A DNA stretch of 64,000 nucleotides, taken from assembly GCA_900315255.1 (NCBI GenBank), contig OMYH01000001.1:1-64000 (forward strand), read 5' to 3'. Of this stretch, positions 49,856 through 59,491 are shown one piece after another. The notes beneath the pieces were generated by a model that saw nothing but the letters and a program-made list of their open reading frames with translations, was not told where the DNA came from and searched no databases. The DNA is from an uncultured Eubacteriales bacterium (GTDB taxonomy: Bacteria > Bacillota > Clostridia > Oscillospirales > Acutalibacteraceae). The position numbers were made by a program, and so were the translations under genes. How positions within the stretch are numbered: position 1 is the stretch's first letter; the number at the start of each line of letters is the position of its first letter.

Positions 49856-52321
49856 ATGTATAAATTTCAGGGATTTACAGAAAAAGCCAATTTGGCTATG
49901 AACTACGGAATAGAAACAGCAGAGGAGATGTGCTGCACATGGATAGGCTCGGAGCATATCCTCTCAGGCTTGCTCAAAGAGGGCAGCGGAGTAGCCTATA
50001 GCGTACTGTCCGAAGAGGGAGTAGAGTTTGATCAGGTTTATGATCTTCTTCGGGAAAAGTTCGGTGAGGGCAGCCAAAAAGTGAAGCTCACCGTGGGTGA
50101 TTTTACCCCGAGGGCAAAGAATGTAGTTCAAAAGGCAAATATGCTCAGGGCAAGGCTGCATAACAGCTATATCGGTACGGAGCATTTGCTGCTTGCTATT
50201 CTTGACGATGACGAGAGCTTCGCCGCAGGTATGCTCAAAGAGCTTGGAGTGAATATCGACACACTCACCAAAAAGCTTGCCGAAACCATAAGCGCTGATC
50301 TCGGAAGAAACGAAGGCTTTACAAATTCGGGCGGCAAGTATACATCAAAAGCATCGGGAAAGAAGGGTTCGACCAAAACCCTCGAGCAGTTCGGCAGAGA
50401 TCTAACAGCCCTTGCAAGAGAGGGCGAGATAGACCCTGTTATCGGCAGGGAAAAGGAGATCGAGAGGGTTATACAAATACTCTCCAGACGCACAAAGAAC
50501 AACCCGTGCCTTATCGGTGAACCGGGAGTCGGCAAGACTGCCGTAGCAGAAGGACTTGCGCTTAAAATCGCAGACGGCGAAGTGCCGGAGCTGCTCAGGG
50601 ATAAGAGAATATTCTCACTTGATCTTACCGGAATGATTGCAGGAACAAAATACAGGGGCGATTTTGAGGAGCGTATAAAGAACGCTATCGACGAGGTTAA
50701 AAGTTCCAAGGACATTATCCTTTTCATTGACGAGCTTCACACTATTGTCGGAGCAGGCTCTTCCGAAGGCAGCACGGACGCCGCAAATATCTTAAAGCCC
50801 AGCCTTGCAAGAGGAGATTTCCAGATAATCGGAGCAACTACGCTCAACGAGTACAGAAAATATATCGAAAAGGACGCTGCGCTTGAAAGACGTTTTCAGC
50901 CTGTTATGGTAGGCGAGCCGACACAGGAGGAGTCGATAACGATTCTCGAAGGATTGCGTGACAAGTATGAGGCACACCATAAGGTCAAGATAACAGATGA
51001 GGCTATCAAGGCTGCCGTAACGCTAAGCTCACGGTATATTGCAGACAGATACCTGCCGGATAAGGCGATAGACCTGATCGACGAGGCTGCTTCCCGTGTA
51101 AGGCTCAACGCATATACTGCGCCCGAAGAGCTGAAAGAAATAGAGAACAAGATATCCGAGCAGGAGAGTGAGCTTGAAAGCGCTGTCAATGCGCAGGAGT
51201 TTGAACGCTGCGCAAAGATAAGAGATAAGATAAAAACTCTGAAAGAGCAGCTTGAAAACAACAAAAAAGAGTGGAAAGAGAAAACAAGCAATATTTCAGG
51301 GCAGGTTACCGCAGAGGATATAGCAAATATCGTATCCATGTGGACAGGAGTTCCCGTCGTGCAGCTCACGCAGGAAGAGAGCGAAAGGCTCTTAAAGCTC
51401 GAGAGTATTCTTCACGAAAGAGTTATCGGTCAGGACGAAGCCGTAACAAGTGTAGCTAAGGCTATCAGACGAGGCAGAGTAGGGCTTAAAGACCCGAAGC
51501 GTCCGATAGGCTCGTTTATATTCTTAGGTCCAACGGGCGTAGGCAAAACCGAGCTTACAAAAGCTCTGGCACAGACAATGTTCGGTACGGAGGACGCTAT
51601 GGTAAGGCTTGATATGTCGGAATACATGGAGAAGCACACGGTCGCTAAGCTGATCGGCTCACCTCCGGGATATGTGGGCTATGACGATGGCGGACAGCTT
51701 ACGGAGAAGATTCGCAGAAAGCCGTATTCGGTGGTGCTGTTTGACGAAATAGAGAAGGCACATCCCGATGTGTTCAATATGCTGCTCCAGATCCTTGAGG
51801 ACGGCAGACTGACGGATTCGCAGGGCAGAACGGTGGACTTCAAGAATACCGTTATCGTAATGACCTCAAATGTCGGTGCGTCACTGATAACAGAAGCCAA
51901 TAAACGCAAAACTCTCGGATTCGCCAACAGCGATACAGACCCGAGAGATGGTAATATTAAAGAAATCGTACTTGATGAACTCAAAAAGGTGTTCAAACCC
52001 GAGTTTATCAACCGTGTTGACGATATTATCGTATTCAACAAGCTAACGCACGATGATATCAAAAAGATAGCGGGCAATATGCTCGATGCTCTTGCACAGA
52101 GATTGAAGACTATGGATATTACATTGGAGTTCACGGAAGCCGCAAAGGATAAGCTTGCTGACGAGGGCTTTGATGATACTTACGGTGCAAGACCGCTGAG
52201 AAGAACGATCCGTTCAAAGATAGAGGATGCAGTGAGTGAAAAAATACTCGACGGAAGTATCGCAAAAGGCGATAAGGCAGTCTGCGATTTCGTTGACGGA
52301 GAGTTTGTTTTTAACAAGTAA
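49856..52321 (+). CDS. clpC: AAA+ unfoldase ClpC
   Basis: 821 residues, with AAGGAGGG upstream. It unfolds proteins for ClpP, including those marked by McsB. Two Clp_N repeats lie at residues 1-145, AAA-1 with Walker A GEPGVGKTAVAEGLA and Walker B ILFIDELH, a middle domain with UVR motif (ESELESAVNAQEFERCAKIR), then AAA-2 with FLGPTGVGKTELTKALA, VVLFDEIEKAHPDV and sensor-2 GARPLRRTI. Length and order match ClpC. It is the fourth member of the ctsR-mcsA-mcsB-clpC set but lies 590 bp after mcsB. Confidence 0.97.
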   Translation: MYKFQGFTEKANLAMNYGIETAEEMCCTWIGSEHILSGLLKEGSGVAYSVLSEEGVEFDQVYDLLREKFGEGSQKVKLTVGDFTPRAKNVVQKANMLRARLHNSYIGTEHLLLAILDDDESFAAGMLKELGVNIDTLTKKLAETISADLGRNEGFTNSGGKYTSKASGKKGSTKTLEQFGRDLTALAREGEIDPVIGREKEIERVIQILSRRTKNNPCLIGEPGVGKTAVAEGLALKIADGEVPELLRDKRIFSLDLTGMIAGTKYRGDFEERIKNAIDEVKSSKDIILFIDELHTIVGAGSSEGSTDAANILKPSLARGDFQIIGATTLNEYRKYIEKDAALERRFQPVMVGEPTQEESITILEGLRDKYEAHHKVKITDEAIKAAVTLSSRYIADRYLPDKAIDLIDEAASRVRLNAYTAPEELKEIENKISEQESELESAVNAQEFERCAKIRDKIKTLKEQLENNKKEWKEKTSNISGQVTAEDIANIVSMWTGVPVVQLTQEESERLLKLESILHERVIGQDEAVTSVAKAIRRGRVGLKDPKRPIGSFIFLGPTGVGKTELTKALAQTMFGTEDAMVRLDMSEYMEKHTVAKLIGSPPGYVGYDDGGQLTEKIRRKPYSVVLFDEIEKAHPDVFNMLLQILEDGRLTDSQGRTVDFKNTVIVMTSNVGASLITEANKRKTLGFANSDTDPRDGNIKEIVLDELKKVFKPEFINRVDDIIVFNKLTHDDIKKIAGNMLDALAQRLKTMDITLEFTEAAKDKLADEGFDDTYGARPLRRTIRSKIEDAVSEKILDGSIAKGDKAVCDFVDGEFVFNK

Positions 52322-52334
52322 TTATTACACACAA

Positions 52335-52380
52335 AATGCCGCAGAGAACACTGTTAAAGGGTTCTTTGCGGCATAGATTT
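52335..52380. terminator. Bidirectional terminator after clpC
   Basis: AATGCCGCAGAGAAC and GTTCTTTGCGGCAT arms (imperfect at one base), followed by ATTTTTTAT on the plus strand; serves the convergent clpC and GNAT genes. Confidence 0.8.
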
Positions 52381-52381
52381 T

Positions 52382-53128
52382 TTATCGGGATATCAGCTTA
52401 ACGAACTTTTTGTCATTCATCTGTTCGTTTGTCAGATATTCTCCGTTATAAAACAGCGCATATGTGGTAATTGGCGTGGGGGCATTCTGTGCTTCTTTCT
52501 TATTATCAATATGAAAAGCCTTGAATGGAATATCAAGGTCTTTGGCAGTTTTTTCAACTATGGGCACGTATTTCGCATTAAAAGGACATTGGCTTGTGTA
52601 ATAGAGTACATATCCCGGCTCGTTTGTATGAGGGTGTCTGGCGCACTCTTTAAACTTTGGCGGCTGCGCATCGCTGCTAAACGGCAAATACCACAGCTGA
52701 ATGCCGTTATCGGCTTCATCGCTTACGGTAAATCCTTTGTGTTTCAGAAATTTCGGATCTGCAAGGAAAGGCTTTTTCTTCGCTGAGCACAAGATACAAA
52801 GACCGTTCTTGCCTTTTTCTTTGCTGTCCTCAATACATTCACCCAGCAAATCGTTTGAATATCCATGACCCTTGAATGAACCGGATACCCACAGACAGTT
52901 TATGTACATGAAGCCTTCCGCTATGATAGGGTTCCATGCGTTTTCCGCAGGTATATATTCAATAAAACATTTTCCTCGTTCTACGCTTTTCAGAAACACA
53001 AGACCGTCGTCAAAACGCTCCGATAACCATGCTTTCTTGGAAGCAACCTGTACATCCTTATCGTTGGAAATAGCACAACAGATATGCTCTCTGTCTAAAT
53101 TTTCTTTTGTGACTTTTATATATTCCAT
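52382..53128 (-). CDS. GNAT-type acetyltransferase with YoaP-like C-terminal domain
   Basis: 248 residues, with AAAGGAAG upstream. Residues about 1-145 look like a GNAT domain (IKVTKENLDREHICCAISND, then INCLWVSGSFKGHGYSNDLL with the acetyl-CoA loop, and FLKHKGFTVSDEADNGIQLW). The C-terminal 85 residues (GYVLYYTSQCPFNAKYVPIV onward, FKAFHIDNKKEAQNAPTPIT, LFYNGEYLTNEQMN) match the YoaP domain with a thioredoxin-like CPFN site. The acyl acceptor is unknown. Monocistronic, convergent with clpC. Confidence 0.85.
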   Translation of the reverse strand: MEYIKVTKENLDREHICCAISNDKDVQVASKKAWLSERFDDGLVFLKSVERGKCFIEYIPAENAWNPIIAEGFMYINCLWVSGSFKGHGYSNDLLGECIEDSKEKGKNGLCILCSAKKKPFLADPKFLKHKGFTVSDEADNGIQLWYLPFSSDAQPPKFKECARHPHTNEPGYVLYYTSQCPFNAKYVPIVEKTAKDLDIPFKAFHIDNKKEAQNAPTPITTYALFYNGEYLTNEQMNDKKFVKLISR

Positions 53129-53181
53129 AACTAACTTCCTTTTTCTGAATTAGAATAGACTGAAGCGCTCATAAAGCCTTG

Positions 53182-54375
53182 TTAAAGGTCTGTTGCTCTG
53201 AGTATCTCGTCAAATATCCTTGCAGCGGTTTCTTGTTTTGAAAGACATGGCAGCTCGTTGATCTTGGACTTTGTGATAATTGTCACAACATTGGTATCCG
53301 TGCCAAAGCCTGCGCCCTCGGTTTTCAGACTGTTTGCGCATATCATATCAAGGTTCTTGCGTTCGAGCTTGCCCTTTGAGTTTTCCACAAGATTTTCTGT
53401 TTCCATGGAAAACCCGCACAGAAACTGATGTGTTTTTCTTTTGCCAAGCTCGGCTAAAATATCGGGATTCCGTTCGAATTCCACTGTCATATTACCGTCC
53501 GATTTTTTTATTTTATGGTCGGCGGTGCTCAAAGGCCGATAGTCCGCTACGGCGGCAGCTTTTACAACAATGTCGCAGTCCTCAAAGCGTGACGTCACCT
53601 CGCTGTACATCTCACGGGCGGTGTTTACCCGTACTGTATTCACAAACATGGGCGGCTCAACATCTGCGTGGGCAGTGACAAGAGTAACGTCTGCTCCTCT
53701 GAGCATGGCATTTTCTGCAAGGGCATAGCCCATTTTTCCGGTAGAATGATTTGTGATAAAGCGAACGGGGTCGAGCGGCTCTCTTGTAGCGCCTGCCGTG
53801 ACGAGAACCATTTTGCCCGCCATATCCTTTTTGTATGCACATTCTCTGAGAATATATGCGAGAAGCACGCTTTCATCGGGCATTCTGCCGTCGCCCGTAT
53901 CTCCGTTTGCAAGCATACCGTTATCGGGCTTGATTATCTCGTATCCGAAAGAAGCAAGCTTTTTGATATTGTCCTGCACGATAGGGTTGTGGAACATATT
54001 GTGGTTCATTGCAGGAGATACTATTTTTTTGCATGTACACGCCATTACGGTAGTGGTCAGCATATCGTCGGCGATACCGCCTGCGATTTTTCCGATAACA
54101 TTTGCGCTTGCGGGGGCGATCATGACTACATCGGCTTTCTTGGCAAGAGCAACGTGCTCAACGCTGTACTGAAAATTCCTGTCGAAAGTATCGATAAGGC
54201 ATTTGTTGCCCGTTAAGCTCTCGAAGGTTATGGGGTTGATGAAGTTTACCGCATTTTTTGTCATTAATATCTGAACATTTGCATGAAGCTTTTTGCACAT
54301 TCTTGCAAGGTTGGCGATCTTATATGCCGCTATACTTCCGCTTACGGCGAGAACAATGGTTTTTCCTGTCAGCAT
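53182..54375 (-). CDS. coaBC: Bifunctional phosphopantothenoylcysteine decarboxylase/phosphopantothenate-cysteine ligase
   Basis: 397 residues, with AAGGAG upstream. It adds cysteine to 4'-phosphopantothenate and decarboxylates the product in coenzyme A synthesis. The N-terminal CoaC flavoprotein domain (1-180) has VLAVSGSIAAYKIANLARMC, active-site His in SVEHVALAKKADVVMIAPAS and MNHNMFHNP. The C-terminal CoaB domain has VLVTAGATREPLDPVRFITN, HSTGKMGYALAENAMLRGAD, the KAAAVADYRP strand and KIKKSDG. Both halves look complete. Single gene. Confidence 0.97.
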   Translation of the reverse strand: MLTGKTIVLAVSGSIAAYKIANLARMCKKLHANVQILMTKNAVNFINPITFESLTGNKCLIDTFDRNFQYSVEHVALAKKADVVMIAPASANVIGKIAGGIADDMLTTTVMACTCKKIVSPAMNHNMFHNPIVQDNIKKLASFGYEIIKPDNGMLANGDTGDGRMPDESVLLAYILRECAYKKDMAGKMVLVTAGATREPLDPVRFITNHSTGKMGYALAENAMLRGADVTLVTAHADVEPPMFVNTVRVNTAREMYSEVTSRFEDCDIVVKAAAVADYRPLSTADHKIKKSDGNMTVEFERNPDILAELGKRKTHQFLCGFSMETENLVENSKGKLERKNLDMICANSLKTEGAGFGTDTNVVTIITKSKINELPCLSKQETAARIFDEILRATDL

Positions 54376-54587
54376 TTTGTGTACTCCTTTTTTATATTAT
54401 ATCTATATTTTAACAGAAATAATCAAGTAAAGCTATAGGATAATCTGATTTTATTTTTTATTTCATCAAAATTTATCAAAATAGAAAATTTTATTTTACA
54501 AAAATATAAAAAAGTCTTTTATTATTTTTTTGTTTCTGTTATAATATATAATAATTCATTACATCGAAGTGAAAAGGAACTGCATTT

Positions 54588-56339
54588 ATGAAAAAGGCAA
54601 TAGCGGCGATACTTGCTGCATTAATGCTTGCTGCAGTGTTTACTGCCTGTAACTCTGAAAAAAAGACAGAAACATATGATGAATCAATGACTTATACAAA
54701 TATGACATCAGAATCGTCCGATGAAGATACAGACGAGGAGATCACTCCGGAAGAACTCCCTTCTGCCGTTGATCTGAGAGATTATAACGGAAAGAATTAT
54801 GTAACAGTGGTCAAACGTCAGGCTTTCGGAGATTGCTGGTCTTTCGGCAACATCGCAGCCGCAGAAACTTCTTATATCTACAAAAACGATCTGGGAGTTC
54901 CTGCAGGTGAAGATATTGATAATGTTAACTTTTCGGAGAGGTATCTCTCATGGTATCTGTTTCACAGTATTACCGAAGATGATGTGAAGCCCGGCAAGGT
55001 TCGTGCGTCGCAGGTCGGAGAGGGCTACGATGTGAGCGAAGCGGAAGACAGAAATCCCATTATCATGTTTACTTTCGGAGGAGCAGGCCGTTCGGGAATG
55101 AATTTCTTTGCTTCGGGGTTCGGGCCTGTTGACGAAACGACCGAAGTTAACGGAGAATTTCCTTATGCATACTCGGATAAAAACATCGTGAATACCGCAG
55201 ATTATGAGGATTATGACCAGACGGGCGATTGGTCGATCCCGCTCAATGCTCAGTACCGTAATCCGCCGATAAAAGCATATCTCCGAAACGGTAATATGTT
55301 GCCGTGTCCTGCTTCGACAGACTCCGACGGTAATTATCAATACAACGAAGACGGTGTTCTTGCGATAAAGTCAGAAGTTGCAAACGGACGCGCCGTATGT
55401 ATAACCGCTCTGGTCTACGGCAGAATGAACTATGATAACTGGGCTGCATATACTCCCTCTAATGAGGCAAATCACACAATAACTATTATCGGGTATGATG
55501 ATAATTATCCGAAGGAGAATTTTGCCGTAACCGATTCTGAGGGCGAGATGAATCCTGAGAGTATACCGCCGACAGACGGCGCATTCATCATCAGGGACAG
55601 CTACGGAGAAATGGGCGGCATTGACGGCAAGGGAACATTTTATATTTCCTATCATGATCAATCGCTCAAAGATCCGATGAGCTTTGAATTCGATAAGAAC
55701 GACTCTGTCAAATATTCAACCCTTAACTATGATCAATATGATTTTCTGATGATAGGCTGGTGTGGGTATACGGACTATGACAGTGAAGCAAAGATGGCGA
55801 ATGTATTTGACGCCGAAGAGGACGAATATCTTTATCAAATATCATACAAAACGCAGAAGGCAAAAACCACAGTGCATTACGAAATATATAAGGGTATTCA
55901 GGACGGAAATCCCGATTCAGGTACTTTGCTTGAAGAGGGGGAGAACTTACATAACTTTGCAGGGATACATAAAATCGATCTTAAAGACCAATACGAGCTT
56001 AAAAAGGGCGAGAAATATTCGGTAGTATTAACGATGACCTATACGAACGATGACGGTAACACCACTTATACAGACGTAATTCCGTATGCAAACTCTCTTT
56101 CGCAAGGAGCAATTGTAAAGGGTGTTGTCAATAAAGGCGAGAGCTATCTGTTCAATAACGGCAAATGGACCGATATTACCGAGCTTGAAGACAAACGTGC
56201 CGAACGGGCGTTCAGTGACAATGAAGATATGAATATTGCAGATGTTTTCAAAGCGAGAACCATAGATGACATTGCAGTCGACAACTATCCGATAAAGGCG
56301 ATTCTAATCCCCGCAGGCGATTATAGATCATCGAACTGA
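54588..56339 (+). CDS. Lipoprotein C1-like (papain-type) cysteine peptidase with lectin-like domain
   Basis: 583 residues, with AAAGGAAC upstream. Lipobox FTAC (Cys near 21). The peptidase part (about 55-365) begins LPSAVDLRDYNGKNYVTVVK, then the nucleophile region RQAFGDCWSFGNIAAAETSY, the His in NEANHTITIIGYDDNYP and the third site GAFIIRDSYGEMGG, where papains have Asn (NSWG) but here Asp. The C-terminal part (about 385-520, MIGWCGYTDYDSEAKMANVF, KTTVHYEIYKGIQDGNPDSG) resembles the lectin-like domain often fused to clostridial C1 peptidases. A surface-anchored peptidase is expected; substrate unknown. Confidence 0.85.
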   Translation: MKKAIAAILAALMLAAVFTACNSEKKTETYDESMTYTNMTSESSDEDTDEEITPEELPSAVDLRDYNGKNYVTVVKRQAFGDCWSFGNIAAAETSYIYKNDLGVPAGEDIDNVNFSERYLSWYLFHSITEDDVKPGKVRASQVGEGYDVSEAEDRNPIIMFTFGGAGRSGMNFFASGFGPVDETTEVNGEFPYAYSDKNIVNTADYEDYDQTGDWSIPLNAQYRNPPIKAYLRNGNMLPCPASTDSDGNYQYNEDGVLAIKSEVANGRAVCITALVYGRMNYDNWAAYTPSNEANHTITIIGYDDNYPKENFAVTDSEGEMNPESIPPTDGAFIIRDSYGEMGGIDGKGTFYISYHDQSLKDPMSFEFDKNDSVKYSTLNYDQYDFLMIGWCGYTDYDSEAKMANVFDAEEDEYLYQISYKTQKAKTTVHYEIYKGIQDGNPDSGTLLEEGENLHNFAGIHKIDLKDQYELKKGEKYSVVLTMTYTNDDGNTTYTDVIPYANSLSQGAIVKGVVNKGESYLFNNGKWTDITELEDKRAERAFSDNEDMNIADVFKARTIDDIAVDNYPIKAILIPAGDYRSSN

Positions 56340-56419
56340 TCTTTGTATCATTGAAAGACATATTATTGATAAGTAAAAGAAAATAAAAGAAAAAGCGGTC
56401 AAAAGAAAGGAGCATTATT

Positions 56420-56944
56420 ATGCTGTGTCCAAAATGTAACACAAACAACCCATACGGCAGCACGTTCTGCGCAGGCTGCGGTGCAGCTTTAATTGATTCC
56501 GAGAAGGCTCAGTTAAGCATTGCAGACTCGTCAAACAACTACGGAAAGACTACGGTCAACGCCAACAACAATTATTATGAAAACTCTCCGTATAATACTC
56601 AACCTCAGGCTCCCGCATATTCCGGGCAGACTAATCAGGTTCAGAACCAACAGCCATATCAGCAGAATATGATAAACTACGGTTCATACACCAATCCCGA
56701 AGAGGGTCATGTTTCGACACTGGCATGGATAGGAATATTCTGTATTCCGCTTATCCCTGTTGTAGGCTGGCTTGTACAGCTTATACTCATGTTTGTATGG
56801 GCATTTGGAGGCACTAATAAAATTTCGCTTAGAAACTACGCCCGTGCTGCGCTGATCGTAGCAGCGGTCGCTATTCTGTTAATGATACTGATCTTTGCTG
56901 TGGCAGGAGTATCGTTCAGCGAGATCATAGATCAATTAGACTGA
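56420..56944 (+). CDS. Zinc-ribbon membrane protein, unknown function
   Basis: 174 residues, with AAAGGAGC upstream. The N terminus is a zinc ribbon (CPKCNTNNPYGSTFCAGCGA, four Cys). Residues about 30-95 are Asn/Gln/Tyr/Pro-rich and disordered. Two membrane segments follow, LAWIGIFCIPLIPVVGWLVQ with its extension to about 131, and AALIVAAVAILLMILIFAVA. Proteins with this layout are frequent in Firmicutes; the role is unknown. Own terminator follows. Confidence 0.8.
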   Translation: MLCPKCNTNNPYGSTFCAGCGAALIDSEKAQLSIADSSNNYGKTTVNANNNYYENSPYNTQPQAPAYSGQTNQVQNQQPYQQNMINYGSYTNPEEGHVSTLAWIGIFCIPLIPVVGWLVQLILMFVWAFGGTNKISLRNYARAALIVAAVAILLMILIFAVAGVSFSEIIDQLD

Positions 56945-56959
56945 TATTTTTATCATAAC

Positions 56960-56988
56960 AAAAGGCAGCCCGACGGCTGCCTTTTATA
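56960..56988 (+). terminator. Terminator of the zinc-ribbon gene
   Basis: AAAGGCAGCC and GGCTGCCTTTT arms around a short loop. Confidence 0.85.
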
Positions 56989-57113
56989 CTTTAATAAATG
57001 ATTATTATATCAACGTTTTATACTTGTCGAGCTGTGAAGGGGATTTATAGCTACCAATCCCTCTATGATTCCTTCTACGAGAATCTCGGCGGAGGTGGTG
57101 GGAATATGTCGCT

Positions 57114-58541
57114 CTACTGCCCTATGTGCAGCTTCTTGAAGCTCTCTTTTACCTTCGCTTTTAATTCTTCAAGCTTTGAATCAAACTCATACTCGTCCTC
57201 GTCATTATCGGAAAGATCAATGTTTCCTCCGGCTTCCTTATATTTTTTGAGAGCCTCGGACAATTCGGTGTAAAATTCTTCGTCTTCGTTGGGATTTGTT
57301 TCATCGGTATACTTTTCAAGCCCGGCATATGTAAGCGTGTCTTTGTATTCGGCTGCGGTGGCTTTGATCAGGTCATATACCTTATATGCGGAGTCCTTGT
57401 TGTTGAGCCGTTCACAGCTTTCTCTCATAGACAGAAGTCTGTCGGGATATTTGAGCAGCTGGAAAAGAGTATCTGCGACGGTGTTTTTTCTCACGCTGAT
57501 CGCCAGGTTATTATTGCACAAGTATTCTGTGTTGTCTGTTTCCTGCCCCGGGATACCTCTGAAAAGCACCATCGGCAGACAGCTTGCGAGCGACTCGGTG
57601 ACAGTGAGACCGCCGGGCTTGGTTATGATGAGATCGGACAGCTGCATATATTTATGAACTTCATTGGTGAAATATATGAGCATTGTCTTTTTTGTAATGT
57701 TCATCTTTTCTTCCTTGCGGGTCGGTTCTTTTTCGTAATTGAAATTAATCTCACGTCTTCCTACCCTCATGTTTTCGTTGCACGAGAGGATAGAATTGAA
57801 CTTATCGAAAAGCTTTGTGTTTTTCCCTGTGATAACTATTATTTGGAAATCAAGCTCGATCTCGTTGATGTTTTCATACAGCTTCAGTATATCGGTAACA
57901 CCGAAGCTGCCTGCCATAACCAGTACGGTCGGAACGTTGGGGTCAAAGCCCATTTCTCTGAGATGAGCTTTCTTGTTTTCGTCTTTTTCAAAGAATACAG
58001 GGTCGATCGGTATTCCCAGAGGGTGTACTATATTTCTGTCTACTCCTGTTTTTTCAAGCTCGTCCACCATCTGTACGCTTGATACAACATAATTGGTAAC
58101 ACCGGGATTGACATAAATATTATGCGGAGCAAAATCTGTTATGATAGATATCACGGGAACATTGATGTATCCCTTTTCTATGAGCTTGGAACACATCACT
58201 GACATAAACGCATGAGTAGTCACCACAATATCGGGTCTGAATTCGGCAAACAGAGGGATCAGCTTTTTGGCAAAAATATTGTTTGACTGCAAAATCAGCT
58301 TGTTCAGGCTGTTTGTGTTGTTTGCCATATGATAAAAAATCCCGTAAAGCTTTGAAAGCTTCGTTGCAGAAAATTTGTATCCGTCCACCACGAACCTGTT
58401 GAAATATCTGTTTACGTATTCGAGTCCGTCTACTATTCTTACTTCTCCGTCGGGGTCACTTTCGCTTAAAACTTTCTGCAGCGCCTGAGCGCACCGCATA
58501 TGCCCTCCCCCCGTTTTTGCGGATAGAATCAATACTTTCAT
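57114..58541 (-). CDS. UgtP-like diacylglycerol glycosyltransferase (MGDG synthase family)
   Basis: 475 residues from ATG 58541, nine bases after GGAG; the longer frame starts inside that site. Such GT28 enzymes transfer a hexose from a UDP-sugar to diacylglycerol at the inner membrane face. Residues 5-170 match MGDG_synth: ILSAKTGGGHMRCAQALQKV, IVVTTHAFMSVMCSKLIEKG and PVISIITDFAPHNIYVNPGV. The GT28 C-terminal half has VLVMAGSFGVTDILKLYENI, the donor-binding DLIITKPGGLTVTESLASCL and RGIPGQETDN. A charged C-terminal extension of about 75 residues (DEDEYEFDSKLEELKAKVKE) is unusual. The product could be a glycolipid or lipoteichoic acid anchor. Confidence 0.88.
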   Translation of the reverse strand: MKVLILSAKTGGGHMRCAQALQKVLSESDPDGEVRIVDGLEYVNRYFNRFVVDGYKFSATKLSKLYGIFYHMANNTNSLNKLILQSNNIFAKKLIPLFAEFRPDIVVTTHAFMSVMCSKLIEKGYINVPVISIITDFAPHNIYVNPGVTNYVVSSVQMVDELEKTGVDRNIVHPLGIPIDPVFFEKDENKKAHLREMGFDPNVPTVLVMAGSFGVTDILKLYENINEIELDFQIIVITGKNTKLFDKFNSILSCNENMRVGRREINFNYEKEPTRKEEKMNITKKTMLIYFTNEVHKYMQLSDLIITKPGGLTVTESLASCLPMVLFRGIPGQETDNTEYLCNNNLAISVRKNTVADTLFQLLKYPDRLLSMRESCERLNNKDSAYKVYDLIKATAAEYKDTLTYAGLEKYTDETNPNEDEEFYTELSEALKKYKEAGGNIDLSDNDEDEYEFDSKLEELKAKVKESFKKLHIGQ

Positions 58542-58628
58542 AAATGCACTCTCCAAAGATTGGTTAAGGTTAATAAGTATATTATTATATATTATATAAA
58601 GGATAATTTTGCTAATAATTTATTAAAA

Positions 58629-58662
58629 ATTCAGCCTCTCTGTAAATCTGAGAGGCTTTGAT
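58629..58662. terminator. Terminator of the ABC-2 transporter operon
   Basis: GCCTCTC and GAGAGGC arms with T runs on both sides; acts on the minus strand just after the permease stop. Confidence 0.75.
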
Positions 58663-58663
58663 T

Positions 58664-59491
58664 TTAATTAAGCAGAAAATCTATTTTGTTGTACCTTGCA
58701 CAGCTGAGCATAACACTGATTATAGACATTAGAACACCTGCAATGATACCGATATAGAACATACTGTGTCCTCCCGATACTATCGAATATACGCTGATAT
58801 ATTTATACGGTGAGAAGAAGGTCAGCGCATTGAGCGACGGCGACAATGAGCCGACAAAGCCGAACAGAACCGTGATGGTCACGATCACTGCGGAGATAGA
58901 CGCCGCCTGAGAGCTTGTGTTCATAAATGTCGAAAGCAGGAACGATATAGAAAGATAGATTATCTCGATCAGCATAAATGCAAGTACGGCTAAGGCGATC
59001 CTGCCTGTAAAGTTCATTTTGTGGTTGGAGTACAACACGCCGAGAGCCACGGCGAATACCGCAATATTGTAAAACAAAAGTATAACTATCTGGGCAAAAT
59101 AGCTTGTGAGAACGGTGCATACTCTGGAAACAGGCATTGAATATATAAATGTAATATCGTTATCGCCTCTGCTGCCCGTGTTTGCGGACGCTCCGAGATA
59201 GCTTGCATAAATACATCCGACAATCAGCATGAGCTGCATACAAACTCCGAAGTTTACGCCGAAATCCTTGAAGTCGGGAAGGTCAGCAGGCTGTTCACCG
59301 CCCGAAACGGACGTCGGAACGGACGAAAGCATATCGCCGATGAATTCGGGAAGTCCTGCATTCAGCAGATTTGTAAACATAACTACTATCAGTATGAAAA
59401 GACATACCGAAATGATCATCCACACGATGAAGTTTCTTCGTCTGGATTTTAAGTCGTACGACAAGAGCGGCATAGACAGAAAATCACTCAT
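58664..59491 (-). CDS. ABC-2 type transporter permease
   Basis: 275 residues; its ATG shares a base with the stop of the ATPase gene (TAATG), so the two are translated in a coupled way. Six predicted membrane segments: near residues 20-40, 80-103 (CMQLMLIVGCIYASYLGASA), 125-150, 160-185, 190-215 (ASISAVIVTITVLFGFVGSL) and 240-262. The first loop (60-85, MLSSVPTSVSGGEQPADLPD) is extracellular. YSMPVSRVCTVLTSYFAQIV is the usual ABC-2 coupling stretch. Probably exports a lipid, peptide or drug together with the upstream ATPase. Confidence 0.88.
   Translation of the reverse strand: MSDFLSMPLLSYDLKSRRRNFIVWMIISVCLFILIVVMFTNLLNAGLPEFIGDMLSSVPTSVSGGEQPADLPDFKDFGVNFGVCMQLMLIVGCIYASYLGASANTGSRGDNDITFIYSMPVSRVCTVLTSYFAQIVILLFYNIAVFAVALGVLYSNHKMNFTGRIALAVLAFMLIEIIYLSISFLLSTFMNTSSQAASISAVIVTITVLFGFVGSLSPSLNALTFFSPYKYISVYSIVSGGHSMFYIGIIAGVLMSIISVMLSCARYNKIDFLLN

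Noticed and set aside
56998-57273. Plus-strand 91-codon ORF opposite the UgtP-like gene
   Set aside because: It overlaps the 3' end of a well supported minus-strand gene and shows a Ser/Phe-rich shadow composition.
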